Assembly (NCBI GenBank): GCA_014706385.1
Contig: JACGZH010000003.1
Coordinates: 1,877,501-1,941,500, forward strand
Length of the DNA: 64,000 nucleotides
Direction of reading: 5' to 3'
Source: Phaffia rhodozyma
Lineage: Eukaryota; Basidiomycota; Tremellomycetes; Cystofilobasidiales; Mrakiaceae
The notes under the pieces were generated by a model. That model searched no databases and had not been told where the DNA came from. It was given only the letters and a program-made list of their open reading frames with translations. A program made the translations under genes and the position numbers. Every line of letters starts with the position of its first letter. Positions within the stretch are counted from its first letter, which is position 1. This document shows, one piece after another, positions 1 to 14,548 of the stretch.

Positions 1-1539
1 CACCCCAGTTTCGAGCAGGCTAGATGAAGACGAAAAAGTGATCATCAAGTTAGAGGGGATATGTGAATAGGAGACGGTTACAAAGAAACAAAGACATACA
101 GCCTCAACAATTTCAGCAATCCTGCACAAGATTGAAAACCAGAGAAAAATTCAGCTAGGTTGCGGAAGTTGCAGAAGATATACCAAAAACGAGGACCCAC
201 TCATTCGCGATAGCCTCTCTTTCAGTGACGACGGATTGAAGAGTTCGAGCTCCAATAACGTGTCGCAAGGTAGTTTGCGCTCGCTCGATGAGGGTCTCCC
301 TTACATCGGCGATTCCATAAGTAGCTTGGTCTATTGTTGCAAGTATGCAAGTCGAAAATTGGTAAGTCTCGGATGGTGTCTGGTGGTAGAAGTTGAGGGA
401 ACGAACAAGGCGAGATGATGTGCCAGCAAATTACTGAGTCGAGTCCCACAGAAACATTACTTGAAGAGGGGGTGATTGTGAGTTAAATCAGTACAACGTA
501 TAAGAGGTTTGACGCTCAATATGGGACACATACTCTTTGGTCATGACCGTCTGTCGAGGGATCCCGTCCATTCGGATTCGCACGTCAACAGTCTTGATAC
601 TTTCGGTACAGACATTTACACTAAGACCAAGATAGACTGTATAAGCGCCAATCACCAAAGGAAGAAGTATGAGCGATCCAGATAACTTACTTGACCAAAC
701 CAGGATCAACAGCTTTGAAGAAGGATCCGAATCGCTATATGAACAATATCATGCGGCAGAAATTCTCAGCATTTAGTCTTTCGCGAAAATCAACTGATTG
801 AGAGCAATACTCACGCTGACAAGTCCGACCTGTCCCTGGGGCACGCTCTTGTAGGGATTAGGAAGAGGGCAGCAAGGGATAGCACCTAATGAGGAACGGA
901 CGTTTACAAACTTTGAGCATAGTTTCCCGACAGAGCTCAGATAGAGAAGACTAGCACGAACCAAGTAAACCCATGCATATTCCCAAGCCATGAGTGAACG
1001 ATCCATATACTCCGTGACTGATGTTCTCAGCTCCCAAGTCCTGAGCTATAGTATGCAAGGATGTGTATCGCGCAGAAACAAATTGAAAATTGAGAACCAA
1101 TTCAGAAGATCTAAACGCGGAGTAAGCCACAGACCATATGAGGGTTGCATCTCGGCTGATAAATCGGAAGTGACAGGAAGTGATCAGAGAATCATCGAGA
1201 CTAGAGTACAGGCCTCAACTGGAAACCGGACCACTCACATTTCTTCAGAGGCTGAACTACAATCAAGCCTTGCTGGGGAGGCTAACCATCCAGGACGATC
1301 GAACGAGAACGAGTCAAGAGAAGAACGAACAAGCGCATCAGGCAAACCATCGGTCGATTCAAAGCCGTCAAGAATTGGACAAAACTAACAATAACCGCCT
1401 GCTTTGCTCTTGATCCACCGTGAGGAGGAGAATCATCAGCTACAAATCTTTGAGCCTCATCTTCGCTTGAGCTGCGAGTTGCTCTAAGATGGGTGTTCAT
1501 GTCGGTTGTAGCAAGCTTGGAATCGAAAGCGTTAGACAT
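1..1539 (-). CDS. Stomatin/prohibitin-type (band 7, SPFH) membrane protein, 3' end cut off by the window edge
   Basis: This is an SPFH/band-7 family protein, a scaffold that sits on the cytosolic face of membranes as oligomers; the exact cell role is not known from sequence. The ATG at 1539-1537 opens a polar N-terminus (MSNAFDSKLATT). Spliced exons then give the family landmarks in order: a Cys/Pro-rich membrane-anchoring stretch (LLGAIPCCPLPNPYKSV), QGQVGLVS, RFGSFFKAVDPGLVK, VNVCTESIKTVDVRI, and after another intron NVSVGLDSVI, DVRETLIERAQTTLRH, VIGARTLQSVV, EREAIANEIAEIVEA and PARNWGV. At least eight introns are needed. The gene runs off the left edge, so the C-terminal oligomerisation part is missing. 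The exon between the start exon and the anchor is only partly resolved. Family assignment is secure; the paralogue is not. Confidence 0.85.
100..121 (-). other. 22-nt microexon in the stomatin-type gene
   Basis: Between an acceptor (ctgtgcag when read on the minus strand is ...tgtgcag) and a gtatgt donor, 22 nt encode the end of a Glu codon plus IAEIVEA. This joins the preceding exon ending in IANE to the following exon starting PARNWGV, in frame with the conserved band-7 helix. The length is not a multiple of three, so skipping would shift the frame. Confidence 0.7.
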
Positions 1540-1972
1540 TGTTAATCTGTTTTCTTTGAGGTTGCTGATATCAAGGTGGATGAGGTTGTGTGATTTCGAT
1601 ATCGATGCGGACGAAAGATCAAGTGGCGATAGGATCGGCTTTGGCTGATATACACGGAAAAACAGAACGGAACTTGCCGGACTGGCCTCTATTCTTGTCC
1701 GGCAGTTCGGCATCTAGCTGTTTCGCCAAGAAATCTACACGTGAAAATGACGTAATGATTTTGAGCCTTTCATCTAATTACACTGCGATTCATCTCAAAC
1801 ACAGTACTTTGTTCCGTCTTCGACAACATCTCTTCGGGCATTCTTCTCCGACCACACGATATCCTACGGCATGTGCATCGCCTTGGCAAACTATGTATCA
1901 CAATTTCATCTACAAACGTGCCGAAAACCTCATAATCATCTTCATTCCTCTTGCTCTTCTCTTCCTCCCTTC
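1540..1972. other. Intergenic: 5' flank of the stomatin gene and 3' flank of ADE13
   Basis: About 430 bases separate the start of the stomatin-type gene from the ADE13 stop codon; both genes are on the minus strand. The stretch should hold the ADE13 3' UTR and the stomatin promoter. Short open frames here show no family resemblance. I see no RNA gene or repeat. Confidence 0.5.
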
Positions 1973-4595
1973 TCAAACCGAAAGCTGTACTCCCTTGGCT
2001 CCCTTGATGGCATCCTGGAAGGGCGCCAAAGCAGGCGTGACCCATTCCTTGAGGAAAGAATCGACCTGCTCGGGCGCTCGCCCGACGAAACTCTTCGGGT
2101 CCAAGCTGGAGAGGACAGAGTTTGGAAACCATTACAAGGTCAGGATTGTAAACATACCCGCACACTAGGAACAAAAACTCGGCATCAAGCCGAAGATGAT
2201 GGAACAGAGATGCCGGTTTCACGTACAGCTCATCGAGGATAGGCAGGATACCCTTGAAGAAATCGTCCTTCTTGATTCGCTCGATCAAATCGTTGTCTCC
2301 TCCCTCCTCCTTGACGACTCGACCAGCCTGGTGAGAGAGAACTCGGATCTTCTCGTGAACCTCCTGTCGATCTCCGCCAGCCTTAACGACGGCCATAATG
2401 ATGTTTTCAGTAGCCCTGGAAGTCAACACAAAAGCAAGATCAGATTTCAGAGCAAATAAAAGGATTCGTATAACGAAAGAGCACAGAGACATACATGAAA
2501 GGAAGCTCCTGAGAAATTCGTCGGCCAATAACCTTGGGGTAGACGACCAAACCCTCCATGATGTTCTGAAGGGTGGAGAGAACGATATCGGTAGTAAGGA
2601 AAGCTTCGGGGATGGAGACACGTCTGTTGGCACTGTCATCGAGAGTCCGCTCAAACCATTGAACACTGTTGGTCATGAGAGCATTCTGGGGAAGAACCAT
2701 AAGGTGTCGAGCAAGGGAGCACACTCGCTCGCATCGCATCGGGTTCTGAGAACAAGGAAAACGCAGAACAAAGCGTATTTCAGCGAGAATATAACAGTTT
2801 GAATAGCTGTAAAGCTCGCCAACTCACTCGCTTGTAAGCCATAGCGGAACTATTAAATACGTGCCAAAAGAAAGAGGAAAGCATCAGTTTCCACCCCACC
2901 AGCGTAATAAAGAAATGCAAAATCTCACCTTCCAATCTGGTCCTTCTCAAAAGGCTCCTCAATCTCCTTCAAGTTAGCAAGAAGTCGGACTTGATTTGGG
3001 AAGCGCAGAGAAGAGTAACGGTATTGATAAATGGGAAGTTTGATATAGCAAAAACAACTCGTTGAGGCAGCCGTGGAATGATATACTGACTGTCAGTGGC
3101 GATCTTATGGGCGGTCGATCCGAAACTGGCCATAGGGCTCAACACATCGCAATCAATCTTCCTCGAGTAGGTCTGACCAGTAACCGGGTAGGCGTAAGGA
3201 AAGCCGAGGAGTTCGGTAACTCGCTTGTCAAGAGCCTCAACCTTAGCGTGGTCTCCATCGAACAAGGCCAAGAAAGAAGCTTGGGTTCCGGTAGTTCCCT
3301 TGACTCCTCGGAAACCGAGATCGGCTCGAGCTCGGGTCAAGTTTCGGAGATCCCAAAGAAGCTCCTACAAAAATTTGACGCAAACAAGGCAGAACAAAAC
3401 AAAGCGATATAAGATAGACGTTCGAGCTGACGCCTACCGATATTAGGAAAAATGAAAGCTTACTTGAAGCCAGAGGGTGGCTCGCTTACCAACAGTGGTA
3501 AGCTGAGCAGGCTGGAAGTGGGTGAATCCAAGAGTAGGCAGAGCCTTGTACTGCTCGGCAAAGTCAGCCAATCGTGAAATAACGACGGCAAGCTTGTTGA
3601 TAACAAGAGTGAGTCCATCTCGGAGGAAGATAAGATCAGCGTTGCTGTAAATGTAGGTGGAGGCAAAGCGCGCACAAGCATCAGATCAAAACGTGAGCGC
3701 ATGGCTTGAATCTCGGTTAGAAGAAGGCATACTCACTCAGTGACGTAGCAAGAGGTAGCTCCAAGACTAAAGACAATGCAGAATGAATCAGCCATTCAGT
3801 TGGATTTACCAGCAGTATCAAGAACGTTTACTTACTGGATAATACCAGCGGCGGCGGGAGCGACCAAACCGAAGGTGTGGACGTGGGCCCTGGATATGCA
3901 TCGCGGAGTATTAGAGACATGCTTTCCTGAACAGCAGATTCAAAGAACATACATGACATCGTGCCTCCTCTTCTTCTCTTCCTCAGCAGCAAGCTTGAAC
4001 TGTTCAGCATCAAGCGTCTGAATTGGACACGATCAGAGAAAGAACGTGTTTGATATCGAGTCATTAAAACCGTGACGAAAGTAGAGAAACCGAGATAGTT
4101 CTACAGAATCGTTTTCTCACAAGGTTGTTCTTCATCTGCTCAATGGCATCGTCGGAGATAGGGAGTCCAAGCTCTTTCTCAGCAATGGCTAGGTTGAGCC
4201 AGAGCTATTCGTTGCGATACGTAAGGTTCATAGAGTCGGGTTTGGATTAGGGAAACGTGTCGACATGTGAGCCGCGTCAGGCAGATATTCTGGTACAAAC
4301 CTTTCGCCATGTTCCAAACCGCGTCTGTTGAAGTTCAAGGAATTATTTAACATAACAGACGTTTAGATGGGTTGAGATATCAAAATCCGAAGAAGTACAT
4401 GATATACATGACATTTGATTAATAATTTGACATACAGAGTTGGAGAAAAGGCTCGACATTTCGGCCGAGGCATATCGACTGTACTCGTCCATCGAAGAAT
4501 TTTCATCAACCTTCTTAAGACATGCATCATTATAAACGCATTCAATCAAAATGATGGAACACTTACGAGCTAAGGGGAGTTTGATAGGAATCCAT
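1973..4595 (-). CDS. ADE13: Adenylosuccinate lyase
   Basis: This enzyme cleaves SAICAR to AICAR and adenylosuccinate to AMP, each with release of fumarate, in cytosolic purine synthesis. The start is the ATG at 4595-4593: [10 protein letters not shown] is spliced to [12 protein letters not shown], the usual N-terminus. Further exons give [43 protein letters not shown], the fumarate-lyase signature [45 protein letters not shown] and [18 protein letters not shown]. The C-terminus, [19 protein letters not shown] to [10 protein letters not shown], ends at a TGA at 1975-1973. Alanine replaces the mammalian proline in the signature, as in yeast. There are many introns, and one exon is only 22 nt. 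EMC3 starts 254 bp away on the other strand. Confidence 0.96.
2828..2849 (-). other. ADE13: 22-nt microexon carrying the ADE13 catalytic signature
   Basis: Flanked by ...tttaatag and gtgagt on the minus strand, these 22 nt encode SAMAYKR, the core of the GSSxMxxKxNP fumarate-lyase signature. The upstream exon ends in DQIGS and the downstream exon starts NPMRCERV, so the join restores the family sequence exactly. The length is not divisible by three. Confidence 0.88.
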
Positions 4596-4849
4596 CTTGA
4601 GTGTATAGATGAGCGGTTGGTGTTTGATTGAAGGAGAAACGTCGAATCTCTTAGGAAAAAAAAGAAGAAAAAAGGAGAGCAGAAAAGAGAGTAATTAGCT
4701 GGGTTGAGTTCACATCTCACGTGATCCCGCCGTGCTGATAATCCTCTACCGTAACCACCTTAGCATATTCACCCGCGTTGCAGTTCGTCCGAGTTGACCT
4801 CTCAACCATCTACAAACATCTTCTCTCTGAGAGAGACATATTCTGAAAA
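4596..4849. promoter_or_regulatory. Divergent promoter between ADE13 and EMC3, with an E-box
   Basis: The 254-bp spacer separates two divergent start codons. It contains the palindrome TCACGTGA at 4717-4724, an E-box of the kind bound by bHLH factors of the Cbf1/Pho4/USF class. Which factor binds, and whether either gene responds, cannot be seen. An A-rich stretch (4651-4675) lies on the ADE13 side. Confidence 0.45.
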
Positions 4850-6391
4850 ATGCCTGCTCCTAACCTGTATTTGGATCCTCAGATAAGAGTTAGTCCTGAA
4901 ATTAACTTAGAATCCCTCAAATACGTCTGCTGACGTTATATCCAATATACGAAAAAGGATTGGGTTTTGTTTCCAATCACTTTGGTGTAAGTTTACGTCC
5001 CATACTTCGTGGTCGTGTCAGGATTTGGACTTACCAATCTTCTCGGTACTGCTTGACTCCCTGATGTGATCTTCAGGATGGTGAGTCGTTTGGTCTGATC
5101 AGTTCTATACCGGAAGTCATCGGCAACATCAGCGTGTGCAGACACTGAAAAGGTCCGCCTTCAAACTTGACAGATCCTTGTAGGACTTCTCCGAATCTAC
5201 GTGACACAACTTCTTGATGGATCCCCCAAAAAGCAACCCGAAGCAGCGGTTCGCGAACAGTTCGTCGTCAATCTCTCATATGTTCTATATCACTGCGGCT
5301 ACAGCGTACATTTCATCAATCAAGTCTTCTAACTCTCTAACATGTGTGTACTCATTTAGACGAGCTCTGAATCAATCACAAATTCTTCGTACCACCTCGA
5401 CATTCTCACCGTTGCCTCCCTCCTCTTTCCAGGCACTATCCGCTCGATTAACAGAAGGTTTCCAGAACGGAGATTTTCTCAAGACTCCTTTGAAGCGTGA
5501 CGAGAACGGAAATGTGATTGAGGACCAGTCCGCCGGCGCGCCGCCCAACCCCTTGACCGACCCTGGCGCGATGGATGGCATGATGGAGAACATGAAGAAG
5601 CAGGCAGTAATGATGGTACCCAACTTTGCGATCATGGGATGGGTGAGTTTAGACTTTTATTATATCAATTTTCGTTGAGCTTCAAAGATAACAACTTAAT
5701 TCGTTTTCTTTGCCGCCTCGTCGTTTGTTAGATCAACTTTTTCTTCTCCGGATTTCTTCTCAGTGAGTATTCATTCGTATGGCAGATACTTTTATTCCCG
5801 GCGTTTCTCGCACAGAGTTAACATACAGGACCATGTTCCTTATTCTTAATCCAAAAGTCAAATTGCCCTTCCCCCTTACACACGGATTTAAGTCCATGCT
5901 TCAAAGAGATATCGCTGCCCCTGATATGGGTATGTAATTGTCTATCTATTTGTCGATACCAGTTTTGTTATTATATATTGACTTGATCGTGTGATGTATG
6001 GATCGTAGATGTCAGATGGGTTTCCGCCCTCTCGTGGTATTTTCTCAATTGGTTTGGTACGTATCACTCTGTCATAAGTTTCACTTCTGCTCAATCTCTG
6101 CTAACAATTATCTTGACCTCTTGTATTCTTACAAACATACATCCCATTATAGGTTTGAACGGACTTTTCCGGTACATACTCCACGATCCGTCGGCTCAAA
6201 TCGTAGATCCCCGATCCACCGTAAATCTCGCCCAAGTTGCAGGCGCCCTCCCTGCAGGTGGAGCTCCTCCAACAGGAGACTTCAATAAGTTCTTCAAACA
6301 GGAAGCTGAGAACTTGGAGCTAGCTGGAGGGATGTACAAGTGGATGGGTGAAGGAGTTGAGCAAAAAGTGCTCGAGAAGTGGGCACTGTAA
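4850..6391 (+). CDS. EMC3: ER membrane protein complex subunit 3 (EMC3/TMEM111 family)
   Basis: EMC3 is the Oxa1/YidC-like core of the ER membrane complex, which inserts tail-anchored and multipass membrane proteins. The start is ATG 4850: MPAPNLYLDPQIR, then KDWVLFPITLVMILVGLLRI (first membrane helix). This is followed by a cytosolic segment with NGDFLKTPLKRDE and NPLTDPGAMDGMMENMKKQA, then the second helix (GWINFFFSGFLL), IKLPFPLTHGFKSMLQ, DVRWVSALSWYFLNWFGLNG (third helix), and a soluble tail ending EQKVLEKWAL. These match yeast and human EMC3 landmark for landmark. At least seven introns are required, and the reading frame across the first membrane helix needs a 4-nt exon. It is transcribed divergently from ADE13. 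Confidence 0.94.
5077..5080 (+). other. EMC3: Candidate 4-nt microexon (GATG) in EMC3
   Basis: The exon ending at 4986 stops mid-codon (GT) before gtaagt, and the exon starting at 5174 opens with ATCCTTGTAGG after ttgacag. Joining these two directly gives an early stop. Between them, cttcag|GATG|gtgagt offers four bases that complete Val and add Met, giving FPITLVMILVGLL. This has the same length as the human and yeast helix, and yeast also has Val-Met here. The flanking introns would be 90 and 93 nt. Confidence 0.75.
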
Positions 6392-6830
6392 ATATCATCA
6401 TGCGATTAGATTCAAAAAGGGATGAGAATAAGGAAACAAGAGTGTCAAATGTATTTTTTTCTTGTTTTTCCCCCAGGAAACCATGGAACCATCTTCACGT
6501 AGACCTATCAATTTCATACTTGATGGCGCAGGATATAAATATACTATTGTTCTTTTCTGCAATGACAATTATGGAAATTCTCATGATCGAATATGTGTTA
6601 AGTTGTTTTTTGCTTCCCAAGATACTAGCTCATCATTCTATGATTTTTGGTTACATATATTTCATGGCACGGTAACCACGGTTCGATAAGAATTTCAGGA
6701 TTTACTTCTGCTCACCACAATAGAACACATCCTTCCGAGGTCCATCCATCCTTGAAGAGCTTTCGACTGTTCTTCTCTCTTTCACTCTCTTTTGCTTGAC
6801 TAGGACGTGTTCTTTTTCGGCTCGTTTGAT
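6392..6830. other. Intergenic: EMC3 3' flank and PRP43 promoter
   Basis: The 439-bp gap lies between two plus-strand genes. A T-rich, then CT-rich stretch precedes the PRP43 start. Open frames at 6379-6689 are short, start inside or next to the EMC3 end and resemble nothing known. I see no further gene. Confidence 0.5.
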
Positions 6831-9997
<3,167 letters not shown>

Positions 9998-10469
9998 GCT
10001 TTTTTTTCATTCTTGTCGATGTCACTCTCTTCAATTTCTTAGATGGTACTCGTTATTCATATTTAGTGAACTGTCTTTCTAAGTAAACATAACGATATCA
10101 AGTTGTGAAGAACAGATCAAATTATTCTTATAATGGAAGAAGATTACTAAGAAATGATCATTATATTATACATATGAAATAACAAAGAACTATCGAACTA
10201 CGAGACAAAGATATTATCCTCTATATGCTCGATAACTGGGTTCATAGACCATTTGAAACCAGACTATCATCCCCTACTTCCGTCGGGTATGCTGCTGGGG
10301 TTGAACAAGATGTCTCGCGGTGATGTGAAGTTTGTTCTTCCATTCTTCCGAGATCGTCCAGTTCTTTTCCAACTACCTGGGAGGTTGCCATGAATCTACG
10401 CACACCCATGATGATAACGACAGAAGCAGTAACAGCAAAAAACACCATTCAGAAAGGAGACCAAAGACA
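9998..10469. other. Convergent 3' flanks of PRP43 and the Hsk3-like gene
   Basis: This is AT-rich sequence between two convergent genes, without a convincing reading frame. An open frame at 10242-10448 on the minus strand lies beyond the Hsk3-like stop codon and has no recognisable relatives. I infer 3' UTRs only. Confidence 0.45.
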
Positions 10470-10747
10470 TCAGAGAGACCTATTAGCCTCATCTATCATC
10501 TTCATCATGCTGTGAAAAGCCTTGATCAAGAGACTGAGATCAATAGAACATACTGAGCAGCCTGTCCACCACTCAAAGTCTGCATGGCCAAAGTCAGTCT
10601 CTTCAACTTGACCATCTGTTCTTCTGTCTCAACAAGAGAATACTGAAGAGTCTTGAGAGATCCAACGAGGGCTGCGAGATGACGTATACGAGGGGTTGAA
10701 TTTGTTTGATTTGGCTTGGCCATGGATGAGCGGTATGGCTGCGACAT
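10470..10747 (-). CDS. Small protein resembling DASH complex subunit Hsk3
   Basis: Two exons give a 77-residue protein. The first (ATG 10747-10745) runs MSQPYRSSMAKPNQ to LAMQTLSGGQAA. A 44-nt intron (gtatgt...cacag) follows, then HMMKMIDEANRSL and TGA at 10472-10470. The pattern R-x-x-HLAALVGSLKTLQ, VETEEQMVKL, LSGGQAAHMM recalls the Hsk3 family of the DASH/Dam1 ring, which couples kinetochores to microtubule ends: RxLAHL, then a helical stretch, then an LG-x-x-HxxxMA end. The match is by eye over a short helical protein, so another small coiled-coil protein is possible. It diverges from PMT4 across 246 bp. Confidence 0.5.
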
Positions 10748-10993
10748 GATGAGAGTGATTGGATGGTGTTGAGCTGAACAGGAATGGATGAATGAACAAA
10801 ACAAGAGCCATAAACACAAATCAATAATGACGAGTTGTATCTTATATCGCATTGCAAGATAAGCTTTTGCCTTGATTCGCCCGCGCCGCCTGATCTAGCT
10901 TTTTCTCGTATGGATTGATCTCGCCCTTGTCCCTCCCTCGTTCCATCACCTAGCTCTCTCTCTTGCCCCTTCCCCGTTCTTTCTATCGTTCAT
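10748..10993. promoter_or_regulatory. Divergent promoter between the Hsk3-like gene and PMT4
   Basis: This is a 246-bp spacer between two divergent start codons. The PMT4 side (10910-10990) is strongly pyrimidine-rich (ctccctcg, ctctctctc, cccttccccg), as upstream of several genes in this window. I recognise no specific factor site. Confidence 0.4.
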
Positions 10994-13900
10994 ATGTCCC
11001 AGGCTCCTCGAAGGAGGGCTGTGAATCCCAAGGAGGATTGTGAACAGATTCCTCTCTATCCAGTTTCTTCTCGTTCTCAAAACACAGTTCGTTTACCTTT
11101 CAATTTGCTTGTCCTCCCCATCCAATCTGATCAACCATCTGGCAAACAAATAGTCTCTTCCTCAGACAAACGTGGATTATTCAAGGAGCTCTTACGATGC
11201 TCTTGCACTCAAGAAAGATTCTGAAGAGGCTAGAAAGCCATATTGGAAAAAGAAGGAAACACTCTGGTCTTGGACAACGGGAGGTCTGCTGGTCGCGTTG
11301 GCCGCCATCGTTCGTTTCTGGGGTATTGGCTTCCCTGATGGTGTTGTGTGAGTATTATTGCTATCATATTCCTGGAACGGATTTCTCGAAGACTGATCCT
11401 CTATGCTAACATACATGATCGATATACTGGGGATGCATCCATCATCTCGCTTCGTAGATTCGACGAAGTGCATTTTGGAAAAGTATGTCTGCAACACCGT
11501 TTTCTCGCATGATGACAGGTCGCTTCGCAACTGCCTTGCAAACCAAACGCTGACACTTGCCTCATTCCGACTTTTTAGTTCGCTTCGTATTATATACTTC
11601 GAGAATACTACTTTGATGTTCACCCACCGTTGTCCAAGATGCTGCTCGGTCTAGCTGGTTATCTTTCAGGGTTTGACGGCCTATTTGATTTCGAAAATAT
11701 CGGAGACAAGTACGTCGACCCGGCAGCAGGCCTTAACGTTCCTTTCAAAGGAATGAGAAGCATGCCCGCCGTTTTTGGAAGTTTGACTGTGGGAGTGGTT
11801 TACTGGATCATGAGGGAGAGCGGCTACCCGGTTGCTATCTCTGCTTTTTCAGCTGGGTTGATTCTATTCGGTACGCTTTCTTTAATGACGCTTTCATCGC
11901 AATGTAATGGTCTCAGTTGAGGCTCAATTCTGGTTCTTGCACGTTTCCTTCCCTAGACAACTTACACGTCGTTGAGACTAGGCTCATCCTTTTGGACGGC
12001 GCGCTCATTTTGTTCATGTCACTCTCTCTACTTTCCTACATCAAGTTCCACCAGCTTCGCTACCGGCCTTTCTCAACAGCCTGGTGGGCCTGGCTGTCTT
12101 CCACTGGATTTTTCCTGGCTTGCACTCTTGGATGCAAAATGGTTGGATTATTGACATTCTGCACGATCGGAACGGCAGTCGTTTGGGACCTATGGGGACT
12201 GTTAGATATCAAGAGATCACATCCTCTTACGATGGTAGGTTTATGCCCATATACGACTGAATGTTCAGAAATGATTTTGATCCGACAATCTTTTTTCCTT
12301 CTTCTCAAAGGAACATTTCTCAAAACACTTCTTGGCTCGAACCATCTGTCTTATTGTGGTCCCCTTTGGAGTTTACCTATCTTTCTTCTGGCTTCACTTC
12401 AAAATTCTCAACCGTACTGGTACCGGTGATACCTTCATGAGTGCCGCTTTCCAAGAGACTTTGATGGGAAACGAATTGTTGATGAACTCACAGGGTAAAT
12501 ACATTGTCTCGCTAATCAACATAACGCTATCTGTCTTGACTCAACCCTCTGTTCTTACAAACTTCTTTTTCTTGGCCGTACTCTATTGGAAAAAATAGAA
12601 CTTAGATATTTAGACACGATCACTATCCGACACAAGGAAACCAACATGTTTCTTCATTCACATGTTGACCGTTACCCTCTTCGATATGATGATGGTCGAA
12701 TATCGAGTCAAGGCATGTCATCATATATTTTGCTTCCTCGGTTGCCCGAGTTCAGCTGTTCTCATCTGTAAAAAGTTGTTTTCATCACATCTCTCCCCAT
12801 GACAGGTCAACAGGTTACTGGGTATCCCTTCAATGATACCAACAACAATTGGCAAATTATCCCCACTCATGATATTCCTGACAGCGGCCGCGGTCGAATC
12901 TGTCGGCACAAGGACATTATTCAATTGTATCACCCCATGACGGATTCTTACCTGCTTACTCATGACGTCGCTTCACCCTTAACGACGACCAATCAAGAAT
13001 TCACGACTTGGCCTAAGGCCGACATCAATTCTAGATATAATGACACCCTGTTTGAAGTTGTCCTTGTCGAGGGCTTCGAGGGAGAACCATGGAAAACAAA
13101 GAGCGGGTGGTTTCAGTTGGTTCACGTTCCGACAAGTGTCAAGATGTGGACCGGATTGGGAACTCTACCTGATTGGGGGTACAAGCAGCAGGAGATCAAC
13201 GGAAACAAGGCTCATCAGGAAAGAAGTTCAACATGGTTTGCGGATGAAATCATTTCAGATGAAAGTACGTTGTCCCTCTTTCTCTTCGTCCAACCCTTCA
13301 TCGACTTACAGCAATCTGACAATGTTTATCGGATGGTACTTTAAAAAATTAGGCTTAGTTGCTAACCGAACGGGCGAGAAAGAGGTGAAGAAGGTCGTCC
13401 CGATGAACTTCTTCAAGAAGTTCTTTGAGCTTCAAGTGCTCATGCTTCAACACAATGCCGGTCTAACGGCCGATCATCCATATGCTTCTCAACCCATTGA
13501 CTGGCCATTCGATTTGTCCGGAATTAGTTTCTGGACGGATAATGTGGACAACCAACAGGTGTATGCTATCGGAAACTTGCTCGGTTGGTGGATTTGCGTG
13601 CTTGGCTTGAGCGTCTTTGTGGGTATTGTGGGAGCAGATGCGCTAGCTAGGAGGAGAGGTATCCAACCGATCGAGGATCGTAAGTTTCTCTGTTCTCATC
13701 TCTTTTCCTCTGTTCCGTGTACTCATCAAGTCTCGCCATGGTGGTTGTCATGTATAGATCTTCGAAACAGGCTGTACAACAACACTGGGTTTTTCCTCGT
13801 TTCTTGGATGTTCCATTACTTCCCCTTTTACATGATGTCCCGTCAACTCTTCATACATCATTACCTTCCCGCCCATCTATCGTCTGCCCTCGTTGCTGGT

Positions 13901-14244
13901 TCGATCCTCAACTTCATCTTGACCGAGACGATCAATTACCCAGTCTCGGTGGCAGGAACTACGACTAGATTAAGACCAAGGTTGAGGGCAGTGATAACAA
14001 AGAGAGCGGCGGTGGTCTTGGGAATTTTGAGTTTGGCTGTTGTGGGAATGTTTGGATTCCTTTCTCCGTTCACCTACGGGTCTACTGGGTTGGTTCTTTT
14101 CCTGTTTGGCCTTGCATGTGACTTTTCTGACCTTGTCTTGCGTCCGTGATAACCCTCCCCTCTCTTTTCTTTCTTAGACTCCAACCCAATCAGGTTATGA
14201 ACAGAAAACTTCTTTCAACTTGGACCCTTCACTTTGAGAAATAG
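10994..14244 (+). CDS. PMT4: Dolichyl-phosphate-mannose protein O-mannosyltransferase, PMT4 subfamily
   Basis: Pmt4 transfers mannose from dolichyl-phosphate mannose to Ser/Thr of membrane-anchored proteins in the ER. The start is ATG 10994 (MSQAPRRRAVNPKED). Landmarks in order: a first membrane helix (TTGGLLVALAAIVRFWGIG), catalytic loop VVFDEVHFGKFASYY, DVHPPLSKMLLGLAGYL, HVVETRLILLDGALI and further membrane helices. The luminal MIR part has DTITIRHKETNMFLHSH, YDDGRISSQGQQVTGY, TDSYLLTHDVASP and LPDWGYKQQEINGNK. C-terminal helices follow with HYFPFYMMSRQLFIHHYLPA. The last exon, after an 85-90 nt intron, ends RKLLSTWTLHFEK at TAG 14242-14244. The FGKFASYY and MIR sequences fit the PMT4 branch rather than PMT1 or PMT2. 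About nine introns, one flanking a 25-nt exon. Confidence 0.94.
11458..11482 (+). other. PMT4: 25-nt microexon carrying the PMT4 catalytic Asp-Glu
   Basis: Between ttcgtag and gtatgt, 25 nt encode FDEVHFGK plus the last base of the preceding Val codon. The Asp-Glu pair in the first luminal loop is the known catalytic motif of the PMT family. The upstream exon ends DGV-V and the downstream exon starts FASYY, reproducing the family sequence without a gap. Confidence 0.88.
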
Positions 14245-14548
14245 TTAGTCGGGTTTTTTCCTTCATCTCTATGTAATTGCCTGACAGACACTGACAGCAT
14301 TCGTGTTTACCCGGAACCTAGAAACTTCACGCCTCCGTATACGAACATATTTCTATTTTCTTTCGCACTCATTTGTGTGTTTATATTTTTCTGTTTCATT
14401 AGAATGAGATTAACTATCACACGCGTCTGGATAAATGCTGTCTAGAAAATTCTCTACGAGAGACGCGAAGAGCATGAAGATAGACATAAAATGTAGAGAA
14501 CTGTGAAAAAAAGAGTAAACAGAGAAGAATTTCTAGGTAAAACTGAAA
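14245..14548. other. Convergent 3' flanks of PMT4 and MSH4
   Basis: A 304-bp AT-rich spacer between two stop codons on opposite strands. No reading frame or RNA gene is apparent. Confidence 0.45.
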
